From NCBI RefSeq assembly GCF_051842935.1, contig NZ_JBPXRR010000001.1:2604001-2668000 (forward strand): a DNA stretch of 64,000 bases. Reading direction: 5' to 3'. The number at the start of each line of letters is the position of its first letter. Positions within the stretch are counted from its first letter, which is position 1. The DNA is from Pseudalkalibacillus sp051842935. Lineage in GTDB: Bacteria > Bacillota > Bacilli > Bacillales > Fictibacillaceae. The position numbers and the translations under genes were made by a program. Of the stretch, positions 41,748-49,913 are shown in pieces. The notes beneath the pieces are model-generated. The model was not told the DNA's origin. It did not search any database and was given only the letters and a program-made list of their open reading frames with translations.

Positions 41748-42932
41748 TTACTTGTCTTGTAGAGCTGCTACCCCTGGAAGAACTTTCCCTTCCATAAATT
41801 CAAGGGATGCTCCTCCACCTGTCGAGATGTGGCTCATTTGATCGGCATAGCCGAATTTCTCAACTGCTGCTGCGGAATCTCCGCCACCGATGACACTGTA
41901 CGTGTCCTTTGCGTCAGCTAGAGCTTTTGCCACACCTTTTGTTCCATTTGCGAATGTATCAATCTCGAATACACCCATCGGTCCGTTCCAGATGACAAGC
42001 TTAGAGCCTTCAATCACGGACTCGTACTCTTCACGAGTAGCTGGTCCGATATCAAGCGCTTCCCAGTCAGATGGAATTTCGTCGATTGAGACGATTTTCG
42101 TGTTCGCGTCTCCAGAGAAATCATCCGCTACAATAACGTCTTTCGGCATGTAAAACTTCACGCCTTTTTGCTCCGCTTTTTCCATGAATGATTTCGCAAG
42201 ATCGATCTTATCTTCTTCTAGTAATGACTTTCCGATGTCATAACCTAACGCTTTTACAAACGTGTATGCAAGACCGCCACCGATAATCAGGTTATCAACC
42301 TTGTCCAATAGATTGTCGATGACACCGATCTTGTCCTTTACTTTCGCTCCGCCAATGATCGCTGTGAATGGACGCTCTGGTTCAGCCAATGCTTTCCCAA
42401 GAACCTCTAATTCTTTCTCCATTAAAAGTCCAGCCACGCCAGGTAGGTGATGAGCGACGCCTTCAGTAGAAGCATGGGCACGGTGCGCAGCGCCAAACGC
42501 GTCATTGACGTAAACATCCGCCATGTCAGCGAATGCTTTTGCTAGTTCCGCGTCGTTCTTCTCTTCTCCAGCTTCGAATCGTACGTTTTCGATCAACAAG
42601 ACGTCTCCATTGCTTAACCCGGAAATCGCTTTGTTGACTTCTCCACCATACACTTCGTCTGTTTTCGTCACTGTCTTGTTGAGTAGGTCGCTTAGACGCT
42701 TCGCCACAGGATCAAGGCGCAGTTCTTCTACTACTTGACCTTTTGGACGTCCTAAGTGACTTGCGAGAATGACTTTTGCTCCTTTTTCAACGAGAAGTTG
42801 AATCGTCGGCAGTGCTGCACGGATACGCGTGTCATCCGTCACTTCTCCATCCTTCATTGGCACGTTGAAGTCGACACGGCAGAACACTGTTTTCCCGTTT
42901 ACATCGACATCGCGAATAGATTGTTTTTGCAT
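41748..42932 (-). CDS. pgk: phosphoglycerate kinase
   Basis: The 394-residue two-domain kinase makes ATP from 1,3-bisphosphoglycerate. It shows RVDFNVPMKDG, ILASHLGRPKG, the hinge IIGGAKVKDKIGVIDNLL, and the nucleotide-binding VIGGGDSAAAVEKFG and STGGGASLEFMEG. The ATG has TAAGGAGG upstream. The gap to gapA is 316 bp and contains a regular 21-bp repeat array, unlike the short gaps elsewhere in this operon. Confidence 0.97.
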   Translation of the reverse strand: MQKQSIRDVDVNGKTVFCRVDFNVPMKDGEVTDDTRIRAALPTIQLLVEKGAKVILASHLGRPKGQVVEELRLDPVAKRLSDLLNKTVTKTDEVYGGEVNKAISGLSNGDVLLIENVRFEAGEEKNDAELAKAFADMADVYVNDAFGAAHRAHASTEGVAHHLPGVAGLLMEKELEVLGKALAEPERPFTAIIGGAKVKDKIGVIDNLLDKVDNLIIGGGLAYTFVKALGYDIGKSLLEEDKIDLAKSFMEKAEQKGVKFYMPKDVIVADDFSGDANTKIVSIDEIPSDWEALDIGPATREEYESVIEGSKLVIWNGPMGVFEIDTFANGTKGVAKALADAKDTYSVIGGGDSAAAVEKFGYADQMSHISTGGGASLEFMEGKVLPGVAALQDK

Positions 42933-42969
42933 TCGGAAAGCCTCCTTAAGTACATGAATTCAGTTAAAT

Positions 42970-43095
42970 GTCCGATAAAAATTCAAATTGGTCAGATAAA
43001 AAGCGATTTAAGTCAGATATATTTCAACTTTTGTCAGATAAAAATCAAAACAGGTCAGAAATATACACAAACTTGTCCGATAAACATATCAGAAT
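42970..43095 (+). repeat. six tandem 21-bp units between gapA and pgk
   Basis: Copies of GTC(A/C)GATAAAAAT begin at 42970, 42991, 43012, 43033, 43054 and 43075, an exact 21-bp spacing throughout. The first half of each unit is conserved and the second half varies. 21 bp equals two helical turns, so the conserved half always faces the same way. It fills the centre of the 316-bp gap; I see no gene there, and no certain promoter. Confidence 0.85.
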
Positions 43096-43248
43096 CGCTT
43101 TCCATCAGAACTTTCGTATATGGACATGTGAAAAGAGGAGTAAAAACTACCCCTCTTCCCCCACAATCTATATTCTATAGAAACTTGCGATTCAGGTACA
43201 GTTTTTCATAGTGAAAACTGCTCTGACCAAGTCTCATTTAGAGTTTTC

Positions 43249-44256
43249 TTACAAACCTTTAGATGCGATGAAAGCAACAAGGTCAACAACACGGTGAGAA
43301 TATCCGCTTTCGTTGTCATACCAAGAAATTGCTTTAACCAAGTTTCCTTCCATAACCATAGTAGATTGAGCATCTACTGTAGAAGAATCAGGGTTGCCGT
43401 TGTAATCAGTTGATACGAGTGGCTCTTCGCTGTATCCAAGCACACCTTTCAAGTTTGTTTCAGAAGCTTCTTTCAATGCTGCGTTCACTTCTTCAACTGT
43501 TACATCTTTATCAAGCTCTGCTACAAGGTCAACAAGAGAAACGTTTGGAGTTGGAACACGCATAGCCATACCGTTCAACTTGCCTTCAAGCTCAGGAAGG
43601 ACAAGGGATACCGCTTTTGCAGCACCAGTTGTTGTCGGGATGATGTTCTCTCCAGCCGCACGTGCACGACGGTAGTCCTTATGTGGTAGATCAAGGATTT
43701 GTTGGTCGTTCGTGTAAGAGTGAACTGTTGTCATCATTCCGCGTTTTAGACCGAACTTGTCATGCAATACTTTTGCAAGTGGTGCAAGACAGTTTGTCGT
43801 ACAAGAAGCGTTAGAGATGACGTTGTGGCTAGCTGCATCGTACTTGTCTTCGTTCACACCAAGAACGACTGTGATGTCTTCGTCCTTCGCTGGTGCAGAG
43901 ATGACAACTTTCTTAGCGCCGGCTTCAATGTGCTTCGCAGCATCGTCACGTTGTGTGAAACGTCCAGTAGATTCCACTACAATTTCAACACCAAGATCTC
44001 CCCAACCAAGTTGAGCTGGGTCACGCTCAGAAAGAACTTTGACTTCTTTACCATCTACAACAAGGTTTTCACCGTTTACTTCTACTTTCGCATCAAGCTT
44101 ACCGTGAACTGTATCATATTGAAGTAGGTGTGCAAGCATGTTTGCATCTGTAAGGTCGTTTACTGCTACAACCTCAACGTCGTTGTTCTTAAGAGCTGCA
44201 CGGAATACGTTACGTCCAATACGTCCAAAACCGTTAATACCAATCTTTGTTGCCAT
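43249..44256 (-). CDS. gapA: glyceraldehyde-3-phosphate dehydrogenase (glycolytic GapA)
   Basis: The 335-residue NAD-dependent enzyme has the Rossmann motif INGFGRIGRNVFRAAL, NDLTDANMLAHLLQYDTVHG typical of the glycolytic GapA, and the catalytic ASCTTNCLAPLAK (Cys about 152). It lies directly after cggR as in B. subtilis. The ATG follows AAGGAGGAG. It is repressed via CggR when glycolytic intermediates are low, by analogy with B. subtilis. Confidence 0.97.
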   Translation of the reverse strand: MATKIGINGFGRIGRNVFRAALKNNDVEVVAVNDLTDANMLAHLLQYDTVHGKLDAKVEVNGENLVVDGKEVKVLSERDPAQLGWGDLGVEIVVESTGRFTQRDDAAKHIEAGAKKVVISAPAKDEDITVVLGVNEDKYDAASHNVISNASCTTNCLAPLAKVLHDKFGLKRGMMTTVHSYTNDQQILDLPHKDYRRARAAGENIIPTTTGAAKAVSLVLPELEGKLNGMAMRVPTPNVSLVDLVAELDKDVTVEEVNAALKEASETNLKGVLGYSEEPLVSTDYNGNPDSSTVDAQSTMVMEGNLVKAISWYDNESGYSHRVVDLVAFIASKGL

Positions 44257-44318
44257 GTTAAAACTCCTCCTTGGAATGTGTATGTTAAGTAATAGTATCT
44301 GACAGAGTATGCCAGTCC

Positions 44319-45332
44319 TTAAATCAACTCTTTTGCTGCGCCTTCATCTGTTATCAGAATCTGACGCGGTCCGCGGTTCATGTAGGCTGCAATTGCATTC
44401 GCTTTACTACTGCCCCCTGCAACCGCAAAAATCGTTTTATCATCCGATAAGTCATCAAGCTGCAATCCGACAGTTTTCACTTTGTGGACGATGGATCCGT
44501 CCTTGTCGAAGTAGTAACCGAATGCTTCGGCAACGGCTTGATGTTTTTCAATTTCATGAAAAACGTTTTCGGATGATTTTCTGCGTTCTGCCATCGTTTT
44601 CGCTTCACCAATTCCGTGAATGACGATTTCAGCAGATCGGATCTGGTCCAGTACATCTTTTACACCAGGCTCTTCAATCAAGGATTGATACGACTCTTCG
44701 CTTAATTGATCTGGGACATGTAAGAGTCGATACTCTCCATTGGCTTTGCGCGCCATTGTCGAGCAGATCGTATTCGCCTGATTTTCAACCTGCTCCCCTA
44801 ATCCGCCCCTTGCAGGGACAATCAGAGGTTTACTTTTATTCGGCAAGGGCTTCATCATTTCAGCCACAGCCGAAAGGGTCGTTCCTCCAGTAACAGCGAT
44901 GGTTTTCTCGGTTTTCAGAAGCGGGAGAAGACGTTTGATTGCCGCTTTCCCCATTTCTTTTTTAACCCATTGATCTCGATCACTGTCACCTGGCACGATA
45001 ATCACTTCTGCCAACTTTAATTTTTCCCGTAAACGCTCTTCTAAAACATGAAGTCCTGAAACTTCTTTCATAATATTTTCAAGTTCTAGGAGAATATGAT
45101 TGCCTTCATCGGTCAATGTCATACCTGACGAGGCGATATTCAAGAGACCTTGTTTGCTCAGGAACTCCACTTCCGCCCGAAGCACCCTTTCCGTCTGTTG
45201 AAGGTTCGCTGCTAAGCTTCGCCTTCCGATCGGCTGGAGATATCGGACGTTCTGAAGGATGCGGTAGCGGTTTTGCATAACATCCATTAAATCTGGCAAT
45301 AATTTTCGTTGTATTTCAATGATCGGCTCCAT
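44319..45332 (-). CDS. cggR: central glycolytic genes regulator CggR (SorC/DeoR family)
   Basis: The 337-residue repressor has an N-terminal helix-turn-helix (about 20-60: QNVRYLQPIGRRSLAANLQQTERVLRAEVEFLSKQGLL) and a C-terminal sugar-binding domain with VTGGTTLSAVAEMM, VPARGGLG, GIGEAKTMAERRKS and VAGGSSKANAIAAYM. Fructose-1,6-bisphosphate relieves its DNA binding in B. subtilis. It heads the glycolytic operon and has a matching operator 28-63 bp upstream of its start. Confidence 0.95.
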   Translation of the reverse strand: MEPIIEIQRKLLPDLMDVMQNRYRILQNVRYLQPIGRRSLAANLQQTERVLRAEVEFLSKQGLLNIASSGMTLTDEGNHILLELENIMKEVSGLHVLEERLREKLKLAEVIIVPGDSDRDQWVKKEMGKAAIKRLLPLLKTEKTIAVTGGTTLSAVAEMMKPLPNKSKPLIVPARGGLGEQVENQANTICSTMARKANGEYRLLHVPDQLSEESYQSLIEEPGVKDVLDQIRSAEIVIHGIGEAKTMAERRKSSENVFHEIEKHQAVAEAFGYYFDKDGSIVHKVKTVGLQLDDLSDDKTIFAVAGGSSKANAIAAYMNRGPRQILITDEGAAKELI

Positions 45333-45359
45333 CGCAACTCCCCTTTATGAGAGTAAGTA

Positions 45360-45395
45360 GGACTATTTTTGTCCCGGTTAGTCATATTATGTCCC
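45360..45395 (-). promoter_or_regulatory. CggR operator
   Basis: On the minus strand GGGAC-N6-TGAC is followed by TAACC and GGGAC-N6-AGTCC. This matches the direct-repeat arrangement of the B. subtilis CggR operator (CGGGACN6TGTC twice). It lies downstream of the promoter and before cggR, the expected roadblock position. Confidence 0.85.
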
Positions 45396-45432
45396 AATTC
45401 ATGTAAAAAAATTTACTGCCCTTTCAATTAGT

Positions 45433-45461
45433 ATAATAGCAAGTCTTTGAAAGGTGTTCAA
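45433..45461 (-). promoter_or_regulatory. SigA-type promoter of cggR-gapA operon
   Basis: TTGAAC, 17 bp, TATTAT on the minus strand. The predicted start point lies about 30 bp upstream of the CggR operator. Confidence 0.75.
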
Positions 45462-45470
45462 CTAATATAA

Positions 45471-45713
45471 CTAAATAAATGTAAGTAAGCGTTTTCTTAA
45501 GGAAATTCGATCGATTTTACCATATTGCAGGTCTTCGCCAGCCACCTGTACAACCGGAATCATCAGGCCATAAGCCTCCAGCCACTCATCGTTTGAGTGA
45601 ATGTCTCTTTCTTCTATTGTAAAACCAAGTTCCTCTTGCAGGTCCTCCAAGATGAGGAGCGCTTGATCGCAAAGCGGACAATTCTCTTTTGTGTAAAAAT
45701 GAACGGTCAACAT
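45471..45713 (-). CDS. glutaredoxin-like protein (DUF836 type)
   Basis: The 80-residue thioredoxin-fold protein starts MLTVHFYTKENCPLCDQ, with a CPLC redox motif near residue 12, and has the cis-Pro in MIPVVQV. It is probably a cytoplasmic thiol-disulfide oxidoreductase. AAAGGAG precedes the ATG. Its 3' end reaches to 10 bp from the promoter hexamer of cggR, and it may be transcribed with sigL, whose stop lies 123 bp upstream. Confidence 0.82.
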   Translation of the reverse strand: MLTVHFYTKENCPLCDQALLILEDLQEELGFTIEERDIHSNDEWLEAYGLMIPVVQVAGEDLQYGKIDRISLRKRLLTFI

Positions 45714-45836
45714 ATGTAAGCTCCTTTGGTTCTCTTTTATTCCCTTATCGTTACCCGAAGATTCGTTTTCTGTGTTTTCGGGACACGATAAGCCTTATCC
45801 AAATGAAAAGATGGAACAGGTTTCGTTCCATCTTCA

Positions 45837-47165
45837 TTATACTACAAGTGATTTTCGTTTGGATGAGGAAGGGATGCGTAATTCTTCCCGGTATTTCGCA
45901 ACCGTTCGTCTCGAGATGTCGATTCCTTCTTTTTTCAGTTTGTCGGCGATCTTTTGGTCCGAGAGTGGCTTTTGTTTCTTTTCAGCTTCAACCAACCGCT
46001 GGATCTTGATTTTCACCTGGGCTGACGAAGTTTCTTCCGTATGATTCCCTTTATCCAGCTTCGAAGTGAACAGCGATTTCAACTGAATCGTCCCTTTCGG
46101 CGTCTGGATCGTCTTGTTTTTGACCGCTCGGCTGATGGTCGATTCGTGCACATCGATTGCTTGTGCGACTTCCTTCAACGTCATCGGCTTCAATGCCTCA
46201 TACCCTTTTTCAAAAAAGGTGCGTTGCTTCTGAACGAGGAAATCCGCGAGATTTTGCAAAGTTTCCCTGCGCTGCTCTAGGCTTCGCTTCAACCATTCAT
46301 ACTTTTGCAGTTGTTTTTCCAAATAAGAGCGAGCATCCGAGTGACGTTTCATGATACGGAAATATCGATCATTCAAGGTCACCTCTGGAACCAGTTCCTC
46401 ATTCATACGGATCTTGAATCCGCCGCTATCATCATTCTCAATGAAAAATTCCGGTTCGACCCACTCGCTGCGTTGTTTCGAGAAAGCGGAGCATGGTCTA
46501 GGGTTAAGCGAGCGAATGATCGCATCCGCCTTTTGGAGCTCCGACAACGAAATGCTCAACTTCTTGGAAAGCTGGCTGAACTTTTTATCCGCAAGATCCG
46601 GAAGATGATGTTCAATGATTTCCTGGACCACTGGCGATGTATCATCACCCGCTTTGTATTGTAAAAGAAGACATTCCGAAAGCGTGCGGGCACCGACACC
46701 GACGGGCTCTAACTGCTGGATGACTCCTAATGCCTTCTCGATCCTGTCCATCTCAATGCCGAGCTCTTCTTGCAAACATTCGAAACTGCAATCGAGATAG
46801 CCGTTTTCATCCAGGCAATAAATCATATACTCGACGATGGTCTTCTCCTCCTCCGGTATCTCGAGCCAGGTCAATTGACCGACTAAATATTGCGGAAGAG
46901 AAGGATCTTCTGATTTTACATAATAGATTGGATGAACTTCATCGTCTTCATAAAACCATGAGTCCTTGTCGAAAGTCGTAGGTTGGTCGACTTTATCTGT
47001 ATGTGTGTCTCGTTCGATCAGTTCTATAATAGGATTCTCTAGTGCTTGTTGACGTAGAAAGTGAGCTAATTCAAGTGTTGGGTATTGTAAAATCGTGATT
47101 GCTTGCCGTAACTCGTTCGTCATGACAAGTTTCATCGATTGCGTTTGATATAGACCTAACTCCAT
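45837..47165 (-). CDS. sigL: RNA polymerase sigma-54 factor (SigL/RpoN)
   Basis: The 442-residue alternative sigma factor recognises -24/-12 promoters and needs enhancer-binding activators. It has region I (QTQSMKLVMTNELRQAITILQ), an acidic linker with IELIERDTHTDK, the core-binding domain, a helix-turn-helix, and the C-terminal RpoN box SRRTVAKYREELRIPSSSKRK. In Bacillus it controls levanase, acetoin and amino-acid catabolism operons. It precedes cggR as in B. subtilis. AGGGAGG precedes the ATG. Confidence 0.96.
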   Translation of the reverse strand: MELGLYQTQSMKLVMTNELRQAITILQYPTLELAHFLRQQALENPIIELIERDTHTDKVDQPTTFDKDSWFYEDDEVHPIYYVKSEDPSLPQYLVGQLTWLEIPEEEKTIVEYMIYCLDENGYLDCSFECLQEELGIEMDRIEKALGVIQQLEPVGVGARTLSECLLLQYKAGDDTSPVVQEIIEHHLPDLADKKFSQLSKKLSISLSELQKADAIIRSLNPRPCSAFSKQRSEWVEPEFFIENDDSGGFKIRMNEELVPEVTLNDRYFRIMKRHSDARSYLEKQLQKYEWLKRSLEQRRETLQNLADFLVQKQRTFFEKGYEALKPMTLKEVAQAIDVHESTISRAVKNKTIQTPKGTIQLKSLFTSKLDKGNHTEETSSAQVKIKIQRLVEAEKKQKPLSDQKIADKLKKEGIDISRRTVAKYREELRIPSSSKRKSLVV

Positions 47166-47237
47166 AACAATACCTCCCTAACACCATCATATCAAAAATG
47201 TATGCGCTTTATCACTATGCAATATTTACAAAAAAAA

Positions 47238-47260
47238 GAGTGTCCGACAAATGAACACTC
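47238..47260 (-). terminator. terminator of the cupredoxin-like gene
   Basis: GAGTGTTC and GGACACTC pair around ATTTGTC on the minus strand, followed by eight T residues, 9 bp after the stop codon. Confidence 0.85.
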
Positions 47261-47268
47261 TAAACAAT

Positions 47269-47865
47269 TTATTCTTCTACAATGATTGTTCCTTTCATAC
47301 CGGCTTCTTTATGGCCAGGTACACTGCAGTAAAATTCAAACTCTCCTGTTTCTTTCGGAATGAATTTTATACTGACCGTTTGACCTGGCTTTGCATTCAT
47401 GTGTAGCGTCTTTTTATGCTTTTCGTCACTGTGCGCAAAGGCTTTCTTTGTGCCTAATAGCCGATCGAGCATGGATGTCTGGTCTGGGTGATCGGGCATA
47501 TCACTCATGAAGGTCATTTTAATCTCCATCTCATCTTCCACAAAATCGTGAAAGACTTGTCCATCATTCGTCATGACAAATTCATACTCTTGCCCTTTCT
47601 TTAAAGTGATTTGTGATGGCTCGAACTTCATTTCTGTTGCTGTAATTTCAATTGTATTGCCTTTTCGATCCGTTTCATGTGCTTTATCGCTGTTCTTGTC
47701 GGCTTGATTCGCATCGTCTTGGTCCTCATTCTTCAGTTCTTCATCAGTCGTTGCGGAGTCATCAGATTTCGGAGCATCTTCTTTTTCACCTGAACCGCAC
47801 CCAACTAAGAAAGAGATCATGAGTATAGAAACGACCAAAAAAAATGTATTGCGTTTTAGTTGCAT
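47269..47865 (-). CDS. cupredoxin-domain lipoprotein
   Basis: The 198-residue precursor has a lipoprotein signal with lipobox LVGC (about 23), then an acidic linker (about 27-70), and a blue-copper (cupredoxin) domain. Probable copper ligands are a His in VFHDFVED, the Cys in FYCSVPGH, the His of that motif and the Met of EAGM. It may carry electrons or bind copper at the membrane surface, like other Bacillus cupredoxin lipoproteins associated with terminal oxidases. The ATG at 47865 has AGGAG 8 nt upstream. Confidence 0.85.
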   Translation of the reverse strand: MQLKRNTFFLVVSILMISFLVGCGSGEKEDAPKSDDSATTDEELKNEDQDDANQADKNSDKAHETDRKGNTIEITATEMKFEPSQITLKKGQEYEFVMTNDGQVFHDFVEDEMEIKMTFMSDMPDHPDQTSMLDRLLGTKKAFAHSDEKHKKTLHMNAKPGQTVSIKFIPKETGEFEFYCSVPGHKEAGMKGTIIVEE

Positions 47866-47948
47866 ATTTTTCACTCCTGGACCTTGTTATTGGTCTAAAA
47901 CTAACAAAGTTACTTTTAATATGCAAACGTTCAAAAATACAGATTGGA

Positions 47949-48191
47949 TCACTTATTTTCATGATTTTCATGTTCAATTTCTGCATAACGCACTTGATGT
48001 TTATTGTCTTCTGAAATTTTTTGCCGGTCAAATGAAACTCTTCCCGACAACATGTCGTCATATGGAGTGTACTCATTATTCGGGAGTTTCTTCCGGCGGA
48101 ACATTTTATATATGATCATTGCGGGGATAATAACGTACATCCCGAATGCGAGGGAAATTTGAAGAGTGTGGTACACTTGCTCGATGTCCAT
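47949..48191 (-). CDS. small membrane protein, possibly DUF3951-like
   Basis: The 80-residue protein has one N-terminal membrane helix (about 8-28), then a cytoplasmic tail containing YTPYDDMLSGR, which resembles the short conserved motif in DUF3951 proteins of bacilli. The function is unknown. AAGGGGG precedes the ATG. It is transcribed toward the cupredoxin gene, 83 bp upstream of it, so the two might share a transcript. Confidence 0.6.
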   Translation of the reverse strand: MDIEQVYHTLQISLAFGMYVIIPAMIIYKMFRRKKLPNNEYTPYDDMLSGRVSFDRQKISEDNKHQVRYAEIEHENHENK

Positions 48192-48324
48192 TCAACAACC
48201 CCCTTAAAAAAATATTTTTCCCGACATTTATACAGGACTTTACAAATTGTGATATAATTTAGTGTCAGTATGTAGTGTTGATATGGCATGTTTTTATAAT
48301 GTTTAATTGGTGGTGAAAGAGTTT

Positions 48325-49323
48325 ATGCCTTCACGTATAGATCGAAAAAAGCAAAAAAAGAAAGGCAACTTTCTGAAAAAGACGCTATTATTTCTAGTCA
48401 TCATGTTCATAGCTGTCGCCGGCTATGCTGCTATAGAGTATTATCGAGGGCTTCAACAAGCAGAACCTTCAAAAGAGATGGAATCCGATTATGAATTCAA
48501 TGCAGAAGAACCCGTCGAAGGAAAGTATAATGTCCTTCTCTTAGGTGTTGACGCTCGAGAAGGGGAAAACAATTCGCGTACAGACACGATCATGATTGCT
48601 CAATACGATACAGATACTGATCAAGCAAAATTGGTGTCTATCATGCGTGACTCCTACGTTGAAATTCCGGGTTACAAAGATAACAAGATCAATGCTGCCT
48701 TTTTCCACGGTGGTCCAGAACTGTTGAGACAAACGATCAAAGAGAACTTTGACATCGATATCCATTATTATGCGCTCGTGGATTTCAAAGGCTTTGAACA
48801 AATCGTTGATACAGTCGCTCCAGAAGGTATCGAAATGGACGTCGAAAAACGGATGTCCACGAACATCGGAGTGACATTAGAACCGGGTGTACAAAAACTG
48901 AATGGTAAAGAGCTATTAGGTTATGCTCGTTTCCGTCATGATGCCAGAGGTGATTTCGCCCGTGTCGAAAGACAACAAGAAGTGGTTTCTAAAGTAAAAG
49001 ATGAATTCACAAGCCTCTATGGAATCAGTAAGCTTCCAAAGGTTATTGGAACGATTCAACCTTATATTGATACGAACATGAAAACACTGACTGCGGTTGG
49101 ACTGGCTAAAGATATCATGACGAACAAAGGTGAAATCGAAACGTTGAAGATCCCTGTAGAAGGTGGCTTCACTGAAACATCCAATTCCGCAGGATCCATT
49201 CTGCAACTCGATTTTGAAAAAAACACACAAGCACTGCAAGACTTCCTCGGACTCGGACCTGGTTCAAACACGTACACTGATAACTCAGAAACCGACGAAG
49301 AAGAAGAAAGCGAAGAATCATAA
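48325..49323 (+). CDS. LytR-CpsA-Psr (LCP) family cell-wall glycopolymer ligase
   Basis: The protein of about 332 residues has a basic N-terminus, one membrane helix (about 20-38), and an extracellular LCP domain: VLLLGVDAREGENNSRTDTIMI (about 70-91), VSIMRDSYVEIPG, KINAAFFHGGPELL, and GYARFRHDARGDFARVERQQEV. These enzymes attach teichoic acids or other glycopolymers to peptidoglycan. The C-terminus is acidic (ETDEEEESEES). The ATG at 48325 has GGTGG upstream; earlier in-frame codons are TTG/GTG. Confidence 0.92.
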   Translation: MPSRIDRKKQKKKGNFLKKTLLFLVIMFIAVAGYAAIEYYRGLQQAEPSKEMESDYEFNAEEPVEGKYNVLLLGVDAREGENNSRTDTIMIAQYDTDTDQAKLVSIMRDSYVEIPGYKDNKINAAFFHGGPELLRQTIKENFDIDIHYYALVDFKGFEQIVDTVAPEGIEMDVEKRMSTNIGVTLEPGVQKLNGKELLGYARFRHDARGDFARVERQQEVVSKVKDEFTSLYGISKLPKVIGTIQPYIDTNMKTLTAVGLAKDIMTNKGEIETLKIPVEGGFTETSNSAGSILQLDFEKNTQALQDFLGLGPGSNTYTDNSETDEEEESEES

Positions 49324-49328
49324 AGAAA

Positions 49329-49353
49329 AGATTGGGGGACCGTCCTCCAATCT
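49329..49353 (+). terminator. terminator of the LCP gene
   Basis: AGATTGGGGGAC and GTCCTCCAATCT pair almost end to end and are followed by seven T residues. Confidence 0.85.
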
Positions 49354-49367
49354 TTTTTTGCTTTGGA

Positions 49368-49429
49368 AGTGCCAAGTACCGAATGAGAACCGTTGTGTAA
49401 CAACGTGTTCTGTTCGGTGCCTGGCACCG
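49368..49429. repeat. intergenic TGCCAGGTACC-type repeat, one unit
   Basis: Left arm AGTGCCAAGTACCGAA, internal GAACCGTTGTGTAACAACG, right arm TTCGGTGCCTGGCACCG. It sits between convergent genes and could fold into a single hairpin. Confidence 0.8.
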
Positions 49430-49442
49430 CAGTTCTTTCTTA

Positions 49443-49913
49443 CTATTCCCTGCCCATGCCTTTCAGGAAGGCGAGGAGCATGCGAATGGATCGGTTGATT
49501 TCCGGGTCTTTCAGCGCTTTGAGCAGTTGAAACATACTGATCAAGTCTTCTTTTTCTTCTTCTTTATTCGCTTCCAGTATCCCTTCATTCATCCGCTCCA
49601 TGAGTGGTTGCATTTTTTCAAACTCGACCTTTCCGAGGAATCCCATCAAGTCGACCATGTTGCGAGCGAACTGAGCATTCTGTGGGCGGTTGATTTCTTG
49701 AAACAGTGCAGAAGTCGCTTGATCTTTATGATGGACGAGTGCACTTAACAAAGGTAGAACATCGCTTTCGTGCAGCCGGTCAACGAGCGTAAGCATTTCC
49801 AATACGGCTTCTTTCCGCTCGACCAGTGCATCTTCAATTTCTTCCATCCCTTGCTCTCGGATTTGATCTTTTGAAGGAACGAGTGGCTCGATTTTTCTCG
49901 TCGGCTTTGCCAT
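49443..49913 (-). CDS. DUF1641 protein (YrhD-like)
   Basis: The 156-residue, mainly helical protein carries the DUF1641 region in its second half (NAQFARNMVDLMGFLGKVEFEKMQPLMERMNEG). In B. subtilis the homologous yrhD follows the formate dehydrogenase-like yrhE, as here. Its ATG shares one base with the stop of that gene (TAATG), so translation is coupled. The role is not known; an accessory function for the dehydrogenase is inferred from context. Confidence 0.87.
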   Translation of the reverse strand: MAKPTRKIEPLVPSKDQIREQGMEEIEDALVERKEAVLEMLTLVDRLHESDVLPLLSALVHHKDQATSALFQEINRPQNAQFARNMVDLMGFLGKVEFEKMQPLMERMNEGILEANKEEEKEDLISMFQLLKALKDPEINRSIRMLLAFLKGMGRE

